This document shows positions 6,538 through 11,543 of a DNA stretch of 11,543 nt, piece by piece. The notes beneath the pieces are model-generated. The model made no database searches and was not told where the DNA came from. It worked only from the letters and a program-made list of their open reading frames with translations. Positions within the stretch are counted from its first letter, which is position 1; every line of letters begins with the position of its first letter. A program made the translations under genes and the position numbers. Origin of the DNA: Rhodospirillales bacterium (GTDB taxonomy: Bacteria > Pseudomonadota > Alphaproteobacteria > Rhodospirillales > JASLLV01); NCBI GenBank assembly GCA_030754475.1, contig JASMAE010000324.1:1-11543 (forward strand), read 5' to 3'.

Positions 6538-8301
6538 TCACACCAAAACCATGCCGTCCTCGGAAATCTTGTTCTCCGCCTCGTCTCCGGGTCCGAGGAG
6601 CATATCGTAGTGGGCGGCGCCCGACGGGATCATGGGGAAGCAGTTCTCCTTCTTGTCCACCCGGATGTCGGCGATGACGGGCCGATCGATGGCGATCATC
6701 TCCTTGATCACGTCGTCGACTTCGTCCGGGCGCGTCGCGCGTAAGCCGACCGCGTGGAACGATTCGGCGAGCCGGACGAAATCGGGAAGCGAATCCATGT
6801 AGCTTTCCGAGTAGCGCCCGCCGTGAAGAAGCTCCTGCCACTGGCGGACCATCCCCATGTACTCGTTGTTGATGATGAAGACCTTGACCGGCAGGCGGTG
6901 CTGGGCGGCGGTCGACATCTCCTGGATGTTCATCATAATCGACGACTCGCCGGCAATGTCGATCACCAGCGCCTTGGGGTGCGCCACCTGCGCGCCGATG
7001 GCGGCGGGCAAGCCGTAACCCATCGTGCCGAGGCCGCCCGATGTCATCCAGTGGTTGGGCTTCTCGAACCGGAAGAACTGGGCCGCCCACATCTGGTGCT
7101 GGCCGACTTCAGTAGTGATGTAGACGTCGTCGCGGTCCTTGGTCAACTCGTACAGCCGCTGGATCGCGTACTGCGGCTTGATCACCTTCGAATCCTGGCG
7201 ATAGCGCAGGCAGTCGCGGGCCCGCCACTTGTCGATCTGGGTCCACCACTTCGCCAGCGCCTTGCGCTCGAGGTGCCTGCGCTTGAGCTGCCAGTGCGCC
7301 AGCATCTCCTTGAGCACGTTTGCGGCATCGCCGACGATGCCAATGTCGACGAAAACGCTCTTGTTGATCGAAGAGGAATCGATGTCGACGTGTATCTTCG
7401 TCGCTTTCGGACAGAACTCGGCGATTTTGCCGGTGATCCGGTCGTCGAAGCGGGCACCGATGTTGATGAGCACGTCGCAGTGGTACATGGCGAGGTTCGC
7501 CTCGTAGGTGCCGTGCATCCCCAGCATGCCGACGAACTGCCGATCCGATGCCGGAAACGCGCCAAGCCCCATCAAGGTCAGCGTGCACGGGAACCCGGTA
7601 GCGTGAACGAGTTCGCCGAGCCGCTTCGAGGCGGCGGGCCCGGAATTGATCACGCCGCCGCCGCAGTAAAATATCGGCCGCTTCGCGCGGGCCATGATGT
7701 CGACCGCCTTTTCGATCATCGCCGAGTCGCCCCTGAGGCGGGGTCGATACGACATCTTGCGCACCGAGGCGCGCGGCGAATATGTCCCCATGCCCATGGA
7801 GACGTCCTTGGGAAGATCCACGACGACCGGTCCCGGGCGGCCGCTGCGCGCCACGTGGAATGCCTCGTGGACGACGCGCGCCAGATCGTTCGGATCCTTG
7901 ACCAGGTAGTTGTGCTTGGTGCACGACCGAGTGATCCCGGTGGTGTCACACTCTTGAAAGGCGTCGTTGCCGATCAGGTGCGTGGGCACCTGACCCGTCA
8001 GACAGACGACGGGAATGCTGTCCATCAGGGCATCCGTCAGCCCGGTTACCGAATTGGTCGCGCCGGGGCCGGACGTCACCAGAACCACGCCCACCTTTCC
8101 CGTCGAGCGTGCGTAACCCTCGGCGGCGTGAACGGCGCCCCCCTCCTGGCGCACCAGGACGTGGCGGATCGCGTTCTGCTTGAAGAGCTCGTCATAGATC
8201 GGCAGGACGGCGCCGCCGGGATACCCGAATACGACATCGACTCCCTGGTCGACCAAGGCCTTGAGAAGAATCTGGGACCCATTCAGCTTTTGATCCGTCA
8301 T
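6538..8301 (-). CDS. ilvB: Acetolactate synthase large (catalytic) subunit
   Basis: This thiamine-diphosphate enzyme (IlvB/IlvI; acetohydroxyacid synthase) joins two pyruvates, or pyruvate and 2-ketobutyrate, in the first common step of Val and Ile synthesis. The 587-residue product has the usual three domains: Pyr domain at about 1-170 with FGYPGGAVLPIYDEL (25-39) and catalytic Glu53 in RQEGGAVHAAEGYAR; a central FAD-type domain at about 195-335; and the PP domain at about 375-560 with SGGLGTMGYGLPAAIGA. The thiamine-diphosphate motif reads GESSIMMNIQE, then FIINNEYMGMVRQWQ; Glu452 replaces the usual metal-binding Asp of GD(G/A). I chose the ATG at 8301 (AGGAG, about 9 nt spacing) over a TTG six codons upstream that lacks such a site. 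It lies 111 nt downstream of miaA and leads the ilvBNC set. Confidence 0.98.
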   Translation of the reverse strand: MTDQKLNGSQILLKALVDQGVDVVFGYPGGAVLPIYDELFKQNAIRHVLVRQEGGAVHAAEGYARSTGKVGVVLVTSGPGATNSVTGLTDALMDSIPVVCLTGQVPTHLIGNDAFQECDTTGITRSCTKHNYLVKDPNDLARVVHEAFHVARSGRPGPVVVDLPKDVSMGMGTYSPRASVRKMSYRPRLRGDSAMIEKAVDIMARAKRPIFYCGGGVINSGPAASKRLGELVHATGFPCTLTLMGLGAFPASDRQFVGMLGMHGTYEANLAMYHCDVLINIGARFDDRITGKIAEFCPKATKIHVDIDSSSINKSVFVDIGIVGDAANVLKEMLAHWQLKRRHLERKALAKWWTQIDKWRARDCLRYRQDSKVIKPQYAIQRLYELTKDRDDVYITTEVGQHQMWAAQFFRFEKPNHWMTSGGLGTMGYGLPAAIGAQVAHPKALVIDIAGESSIMMNIQEMSTAAQHRLPVKVFIINNEYMGMVRQWQELLHGGRYSESYMDSLPDFVRLAESFHAVGLRATRPDEVDDVIKEMIAIDRPVIADIRVDKKENCFPMIPSGAAHYDMLLGPGDEAENKISEDGMVLV

Positions 8302-8420
8302 CGGGACCGCTCCTGCCAACTTCGTCCTGGGCGGCGCGTACGCGCCGAAACGCGCACGAATCCAGTCGTTTGCGGTCGATTGACCCGGCCGCGGAAGACG
8401 GAACCTAGTCGTTCAGCCAT
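8298..8420 (-). CDS. Possible 40-codon reading frame bridging miaA and ilvB
   Basis: An ATG overlapping the end of miaA (8420) opens a 40-residue Arg-rich frame, MAERLGSVFRGRVNRPQTTG and onward, whose TGA stop overlaps the ilvB ATG in an ATGA junction. It could couple ilvB translation to an upstream ribosome. It is not enriched in Ile, Leu or Val (four Val, one Leu), so it is not an obvious attenuation peptide. The ribosome site before it is weak (GGAC). I do not recognise it, and an open frame of this length is easily random at high GC. Confidence 0.2.
   Translation of the reverse strand: MAERLGSVFRGRVNRPQTTGFVRVSARTRRPGRSWQERSR
8332..8347. repeat. 16-bp perfect palindrome upstream of ilvB
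   Basis: CGGCGCGTACGCGCCG is fully self-complementary and lies about 30 nt before the ilvB start. It could be an operator for a dimeric regulator or a hairpin in the 5' leader. No T-run follows. Its all-GC arms make chance origin possible. Confidence 0.35.
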
Positions 8421-8430
8421 GTCCGGTCAA
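8402..8430 (-). promoter_or_regulatory. ilvB: Weak candidate promoter for the ilvBNC unit
   Basis: TTGACC (8430-8425, 5 of 6 to the -35 consensus) is followed after 17 nt by TAGGTT (8407-8402, 3 of 6 to the -10). It lies across the miaA stop codon and would start transcripts near 8395, about 95 nt before ilvB. Spacing is ideal, but the -10 is poor. Confidence 0.3.
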
Positions 8431-9366
8431 CAGAAACTGCCGAATAAATGAAAAGATTTCCGGCTCAAGACTTTCCGAATATTGCGCGTTTATGATGCGC
8501 GCGCCCACCAGTTGATGACGCAGCCACGTGATCTGTCGCTTGGCGTAGTTGCGGGTGCGCCGGCCGGCGTCGCGAAGCGCGTCCTCAAGCCCGATCTCGC
8601 CCCGCACGTGGCCGAGAAACTCCCGCACGCCGAGGACCTTCATGGCCGGCAGTCCCGGATCCAGGTTCGCCTCGGCCAGGCGCCGGACCTCGTCCAGCGC
8701 ACCGGCGCGGACCATCGCGTTCAGGCGCCTATCGATCGCGGCGTAGAGCGCGTCCCTGGGCGGCATCATGGCGATGATCGCGAAGGCGGCGTCGAGAGCC
8801 GGCGTCCGCACGCCGTCGCGCTGCCAGACACTGAGCGGCCGCCCGGTCGCCCGCGCCACCGAGAACGCGCGCACCAGGCGCTGTTCGTCGCCCTGCGGTA
8901 TTCGCGCCGCGGCCACCGGATCGAGGCGCTGGAGCGTGTCGCGAAAGGCCGCCCCACCGAGGCGCGCGTGGAGCGCCCGCGCCCGGGCGACGACGCCGGG
9001 CGGAACGTCTGGGATCGGAGCCAGGCCCTCGAGCAACGCCTTCAGATAGAGGCCCGTGCCCCCGGCGACGATCGGAAGCCGATCATCCGCCAGCGCTGCC
9101 TCGATCTCGACCGTCGCCATCCGAAGCCAACGTCCCGCCGAGCAGCGCTCGGCCGCGGGCAGCACGCCGAACAGGCGGTGCGGTGCCGTCGCTTCCGCGG
9201 CGGCGTCGGGACGCGCGGTCAGCACGCGGAGCTCGCGGTAGACCTGCATGCTGTCGGCGTTGATGACCGTGCCCCGGAATGCGCGCGCGACCTCGACCGC
9301 AAGTCGGCTCTTGCCGCTCGCCGTCGGCCCGGCCAGCACCAGGACCCGCCTCGATCCCACGTTCAC
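8413..9366 (-). CDS. miaA: tRNA dimethylallyltransferase (tRNA isopentenyltransferase)
   Basis: MiaA adds a dimethylallyl group to N6 of A37 next to the anticodon of tRNAs reading UNN codons, which improves reading fidelity. The 317-residue product has the P-loop GPTASGKS (13-20), the conserved INADSMQVYRELRVLTARP (34-52) with Asp37 as the likely catalytic base, GGTGLYLKALLEGL (101-114), and a C-terminal tRNA-binding part with GLPAMKVLGVREF and NYAKRQITWLR. Length is normal. The start is a GTG with only a weak GGGAA-like site; a second in-frame GTG two codons later is an alternative. It is the first gene of the leftward run, 111 nt upstream of ilvB and divergent from the amidohydrolase gene across a 217-nt gap. 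UNN-decoding tRNAs include Leu tRNAs, so a link to branched-chain metabolism is possible but not shown. Confidence 0.97.
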   Translation of the reverse strand: MNVGSRRVLVLAGPTASGKSRLAVEVARAFRGTVINADSMQVYRELRVLTARPDAAAEATAPHRLFGVLPAAERCSAGRWLRMATVEIEAALADDRLPIVAGGTGLYLKALLEGLAPIPDVPPGVVARARALHARLGGAAFRDTLQRLDPVAAARIPQGDEQRLVRAFSVARATGRPLSVWQRDGVRTPALDAAFAIIAMMPPRDALYAAIDRRLNAMVRAGALDEVRRLAEANLDPGLPAMKVLGVREFLGHVRGEIGLEDALRDAGRRTRNYAKRQITWLRHQLVGARIINAQYSESLEPEIFSFIRQFLLTGHG

Positions 9367-9478
9367 GGGTTCCCGCGCCGGACGGCGCTTGTGCGTTCTT
9401 CCGTCATCGGACGCCCATTCTCTCCGGTACCGCGCCGGACCTCAACCGGGCGGAAGACGGAGAGCCTTCGTCACTGAA

Positions 9479-9506
9479 TTGACACGCACCCGCGTTCGTT
9501 TAGCGT
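9479..9506 (+). promoter_or_regulatory. Candidate promoter of the amidohydrolase gene
   Basis: A perfect TTGACA (9479-9484) is followed after 16 nt by TAGCGT (9501-9506, 3 of 6 to the -10). The predicted start near 9513 gives an untranslated leader of about 70 nt. It lies in the 217-nt divergent gap to miaA; I see no clear minus-strand promoter for miaA there. The rest of the gap holds only an 11-bp direct repeat (CCGCGCCGGAC at 9373-9383 and 9430-9440). Confidence 0.45.
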
Positions 9507-9583
9507 GCACGATCCCGCGCCCGCGCCGGGCCGCCGGCGCCTGTTGACCATGAGCGGTAGAGACCGCCTAAGGGGATCAAGTC

Positions 9584-10813
9584 TTGGCCGACGTTCTCTT
9601 CACCAACTTCGATCTCCTGGATACGAGGGCGGGTGTGGCCCGGACCGGACACCAGGTACTGGTCGCGGGAGGTCGGATCGCCGAGGTCGCGGACGGCGCG
9701 ATCCGGGCACGAGACGTCGAGACGGTCGATCTCGGCGGGCGTACGTTGATGCCCGGATTGATCGACTGCCACAATCACGTCTCGAACCAAATACTTCCCG
9801 GACCGCCGGCCATGCTTCCGTCGCTTGCGCTGGCGACCCAGGCCGAGGTCCTGCGCGGCATGCTGATGCGCGGCTTCACGACGCTCCGCGACACCGGCGG
9901 CGCCGATCTCGGCCACAAAATGGCGGTCGAACAGGGTCTCATCACCGGCCCGCGCCTGTTCGTCTCGGGGCGGACGATCAGCCAATCGGGCGGGCACGGG
10001 GATGCGCGAACCCGCGCCGATCTTGCCGATCCCTGCGCCTGCGTACACTTGGGCGGTGGGATCGGCCGGGTCGCCGACGGCGTCGCCGAGGTCCGCCGCG
10101 CGGTCCGCGACGAAATCCGTCTCGGCGCCGACCAAATCAAGGTCATGGGCTCGGGCGGGATCGCGTCCGCGGCCGATCCGATCGAGCAGTTGCAATACTC
10201 GTTCGGGGAACTCGAGGCGGCCGTCGATGAGGCGACGCGCTCGCAGACGTACGTGTGCGCGCACGTCTACCCGGACGACGCCATCCGCCGCTGCGTCGAC
10301 GCCGGCGTGCGCACGATTGAGCACGGCAACCTGCTCGAAGAGGAGACCGCGCGCCGGATGGCGACCGCTGGCGCCTATTTGGTGCCGACCCTGATCACGT
10401 TTCGTCTGCTCGATCGGTTCGGACCCGAGATCGGGTACTCCGAAGAGCAGATGGAGAGGACCCAGATCGTGCTTTCGGCAGGAACGCGCTCGCTCGAAAT
10501 CGCGCGCGCCACCGGCGTGAAAATGGCCTATGGCACCGACATCGGCTTCTGGCACGAATATCAGGCGGAGGAATTCCTGGTACGGGCCGAGGTGCTGAGC
10601 GCGGCCGAGATCATCCACAGCGCGACCATCATCGGCGCCGAGGTGGTTCGCATGGAAGGCCTGCTCGGCGTGATTGAAGCGGGCGCGTTCGCCGATCTGC
10701 TGGTGGTCGACGGCAACCCGCTCGAAGACCTCGGGCTTTTGCAGGACCAGGGCGCGCACTTCGCCGCAATCATGAAGGACGGGAGGTTCGTGAAGAACGA
10801 ACTCGCCGCGTGA
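9584..10813 (+). CDS. Metal-dependent amidohydrolase (imidazolonepropionase / Xaa-Pro-dipeptidase-like)
   Basis: A member of the amidohydrolase superfamily, the group often annotated as imidazolonepropionase-like or Xaa-Arg/Xaa-Pro dipeptidase. The 409-residue product has the small N-terminal beta sandwich and a TIM barrel with a complete metal set: H63 and H65 in LIDCHNHV, Lys186 (expected carboxylated) in DQIKVMGSGG, H227 in CAHVY, H247 in RTIEHGNL, and D319 in AYGTDIG. The C-terminal GVIEAGAFADLLVVDGNPLED closes the sandwich. There is no signal peptide, so it is likely cytosolic. The start is TTG with AAGGGG 8 nt before it. The exact substrate cannot be read from the sequence; peptide or cyclic-amide hydrolysis is the family expectation. 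It is a monocistronic plus-strand gene with its own promoter and is not obviously tied to the neighbouring pathways. Confidence 0.9.
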   Translation: MADVLFTNFDLLDTRAGVARTGHQVLVAGGRIAEVADGAIRARDVETVDLGGRTLMPGLIDCHNHVSNQILPGPPAMLPSLALATQAEVLRGMLMRGFTTLRDTGGADLGHKMAVEQGLITGPRLFVSGRTISQSGGHGDARTRADLADPCACVHLGGGIGRVADGVAEVRRAVRDEIRLGADQIKVMGSGGIASAADPIEQLQYSFGELEAAVDEATRSQTYVCAHVYPDDAIRRCVDAGVRTIEHGNLLEEETARRMATAGAYLVPTLITFRLLDRFGPEIGYSEEQMERTQIVLSAGTRSLEIARATGVKMAYGTDIGFWHEYQAEEFLVRAEVLSAAEIIHSATIIGAEVVRMEGLLGVIEAGAFADLLVVDGNPLEDLGLLQDQGAHFAAIMKDGRFVKNELAA

Positions 10814-10898
10814 GCCGTGGCGGCCGCGCGCTTTCGTGATTCCGGCGCCCGCGACCGCGCCCAACCCTGACCGACGCTCAGTTCAATATTATGGCGCG

Positions 10899-10926
10899 GC
10901 GCCACACCCGCGAGGGGTGTTTGCGC
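10899..10926 (+). terminator. Hairpin downstream of the amidohydrolase gene
   Basis: ACACCC/GGGTGT (10904-10909 with 10915-10920, 5-nt loop GCGAG) is extended by four more GC pairs (GCGC/GCGC) beyond a small internal loop. It starts about 85 nt after the stop codon. Only TT follows the inner stem, so it is a moderate terminator candidate at best. Confidence 0.35.
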
Positions 10927-11027
10927 GCCGGCCTTGAGGATCTCGCGAAGGCGGCGCCATCGCCGCCGTCCCGGCGGGCGGCCGACCCCAACCCGAACAA
11001 CGCCCCTGCCCTCGGGTGATCCGGCGC
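10927..11027. other. Non-coding remainder of the gap between the amidohydrolase and arsR genes
   Basis: I see no gene here. It contains a strong perfect hairpin GGCGGCG-CCAT-CGCCGCC (10950-10967) without a T-run and otherwise GC-rich sequence. A plus-strand frame stays open through it into the arsR gene, but its translation (RRRRHRRRPGGRPTPTRTT) looks like non-coding GC-rich DNA. Confidence 0.5.
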
Positions 11028-11055
11028 TTGACACTGGTCCGGAGCGTTTTATAGT
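11028..11055 (+). promoter_or_regulatory. Strong promoter of the arsR-SRPBCC unit, probably giving a leaderless mRNA
   Basis: A perfect TTGACA (11028-11033), 16 nt spacer, and TATAGT (11050-11055, 5 of 6 to TATAAT) make the best promoter in the window. The normal 6-8 nt from -10 to +1 puts the start of transcription at about 11062-11063, that is, at the A of the ATG. There is no room for a Shine-Dalgarno. The -10 lies inside the operator palindrome. Confidence 0.7.
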
Positions 11056-11076
11056 TAACCAAATGGTTAACTATAA
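11049..11076. promoter_or_regulatory. Operator: perfect palindrome over -10, +1 and start codon
   Basis: Two perfect 12-nt arms, TTATAGTTAACC (11049-11060) and GGTTAACTATAA (11065-11076), flank the 4-nt centre AAAT. The centre carries the AT of the start codon and the right arm encodes Val-Asn-Tyr-Asn after Met. A dimeric winged-helix repressor such as the encoded ArsR protein is the obvious ligand; binding would block RNA polymerase at the -10 and +1. Confidence 0.75.
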
Positions 11077-11449
11077 CGCACAGTCCCTGAACCGAACCTT
11101 CGCCGCGCTCGCCGATCCGACCCGGCGCGCCATCCTCGCCCGACTCGCCGAGGGCGAGGCGACGGTCGGGGTTTTGGCGAGCCCATTCGACATCTCGTTG
11201 CCCGCCATTTCCAAGCACCTGCGGGTCCTCGAAAGCGCCGGGCTGATCGTCCGGCGAAAGTGCGGGCGGGTACGCCGCTGCGCGATCCTGCCGGGCCCAA
11301 TCGTGGCAGCCGATGCGTGGATCAATCACTGCCGGCGGTTCTGGGAAGCGCAGTTCGATTCGTTGGAGAGCTATCTGGACGAGAAGCCGAACCCGAAGGG
11401 AGAGAACAATGACCAATCCGGAGACGACGACGGAAACGATCGACGATAG
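11063..11449 (+). CDS. ArsR-family transcriptional repressor (SRPBCC-linked type)
   Basis: A 128-residue winged-helix regulator. The core at about 9-75 shows FAALADPTRRAILARLAEGEATVGVLASPF, the recognition helix ISLPAISKHLRVLESAGLI (44-62) and the wing RRKCGRVRRCAI. The SxPAxSKHLRVLExAGL form is that of the ArsR subgroup paired with AHSA1/SRPBCC proteins. The metal-binding CxC motif of ArsR/SmtB sensors is absent from the helix, so a metal ligand is unlikely. I chose the ATG at 11063 although the frame is open further upstream, because the promoter and operator abut it. The last 13 residues (Asp/Asn/Gly/Arg-rich) are encoded in the overlap with the next gene and look frame-driven. It most likely represses its own two-gene operon; the inducer is unknown. 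Confidence 0.93.
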   Translation: MVNYNAQSLNRTFAALADPTRRAILARLAEGEATVGVLASPFDISLPAISKHLRVLESAGLIVRRKCGRVRRCAILPGPIVAADAWINHCRRFWEAQFDSLESYLDEKPNPKGENNDQSGDDDGNDRR

Positions 11450-11543
11450 GCCGGTGCTACGGCTGACGCGCACCTTTCAAGCCCCGCGCGAGAGCGTGTT
11501 CGACGCCTTCACCAAGCCCGACGAGCTGGCCAAGTGGTGGGGA
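11409..11543 (+). CDS. AHSA1/SRPBCC-domain protein, N-terminal 45 codons (cut by window edge)
   Basis: From ATG 11409 the frame reads MTNPETTTETIDDRPVLRLT and continues RTFQAPRESVFDAFTKPDELAKWWG, the standard opening of an AHSA1-type SRPBCC protein: first beta strand, then the helix with V(F/W)xAFT.P..L..WWG. These proteins form a deep hydrophobic ligand pocket and are commonly encoded with an ArsR regulator, but their ligands are mostly unknown. GGGAG lies 8 nt before the ATG. The gene overlaps the arsR 3' end by 41 nt in the +1 frame, so translation is probably coupled. The rest of the protein is outside the window. Confidence 0.9.
   Translation, partial: MTNPETTTETIDDRPVLRLTRTFQAPRESVFDAFTKPDELAKWWG

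Noticed and set aside
8302..8319. TTG start for ilvB six codons upstream
   Set aside because: The AGGAG Shine-Dalgarno is correctly spaced for the ATG at 8301 and lies between the two starts, so it would be inside the coding region if TTG were used.
6754..8451. 565-codon open frame on the plus strand, antisense to ilvB
   Set aside because: It mirrors the codon structure of ilvB at high GC; the translation is rich in Arg, Asp, His and Val with no recognisable domain, and it crosses the ilvB start and gap without its own signals.
8482..9477. 331-codon plus-strand frame across miaA
   Set aside because: Antisense shadow of miaA; repetitive Arg/His/Asp composition without a recognisable fold.
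9500..10864. 454-codon open frame on the minus strand, antisense to the amidohydrolase gene
   Set aside because: The amidohydrolase frame on the plus strand has a complete active site and a good ribosome site; the antisense product shows only GC-rich composition and no family motif.
10934..11062. N-terminal extension of the arsR product to an upstream ATG at 10934
   Set aside because: The extra 43 residues are Arg/Pro-rich non-coding-like sequence, and the promoter and operator lie inside this stretch, directly before the ATG at 11063.
11053..11071. TTAA boxes in the arsR operator as a second CtrA site
   Set aside because: The spacing is TTAA-N8-TTAAC, not N7, and the boxes are explained by the 12-nt palindrome arms.
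1..11543. Mobile elements, integrase sites, tRNA or rRNA genes, defence systems
   Set aside because: I found no transposase or integrase frames, no paired terminal repeats with target duplications, and no cloverleaf or rRNA segments; the gene content is ordinary chromosomal housekeeping.

Overview
The window looks like chromosomal DNA from a GC-rich alphaproteobacterium (roughly 65% GC by eye). The class is suggested by three things: the gene order (miaA, acetolactate synthase genes, ilvC, leuA, mreBCD, mrdA), the protein sequences, and a CtrA-type box with a GANTC site inside it. Rhodospirillales or a relative is my best guess from protein style, but the sequence alone does not settle the order.

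Nearly everything from 1 to 9366 is on the minus strand, so it is transcribed from right to left. It starts with miaA (tRNA isopentenyltransferase), followed by the branched-chain amino acid genes ilvB, ilvN and ilvC. A 416-nt gap comes next, holding a promoter and a structured leader, and then leuA. Downstream of leuA is the cell-shape and elongasome cluster mreB, mreC, mreD and the first 78 codons of mrdA (PBP2), which runs off the left edge. IlvB/IlvN and IlvC carry out the first two steps of Ile/Val synthesis and supply 2-ketoisovalerate, which LeuA diverts to leucine. MreB, MreC, MreD and PBP2 form the core of the lateral wall synthesis machine.

The right part, 9584 to the end, is on the plus strand. 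It holds a metal-dependent amidohydrolase with its own TTGACA promoter, divergent from miaA. A 249-nt gap with hairpins follows, then a two-gene unit: an ArsR-type repressor overlapping an AHSA1/SRPBCC protein that is cut by the right edge.

Most of the window is ordinary housekeeping sequence, and I found no mobile element, CRISPR array, tRNA, rRNA or clearly new system. The best signals are regulatory. (1) A perfect palindrome with 12-bp arms covers the -10 box, the probable +1 and the start codon of the arsR gene, implying a leaderless, self-repressed transcript. (2) A full CtrA consensus with a CcrM GANTC site in its spacer lies between mreB and mreC. (3) The leuA leader has a leucine-rich small reading frame whose stop codon sits inside a long stem-loop. 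(4) IlvB has Glu where the thiamine-diphosphate motif usually has the metal-binding Asp.
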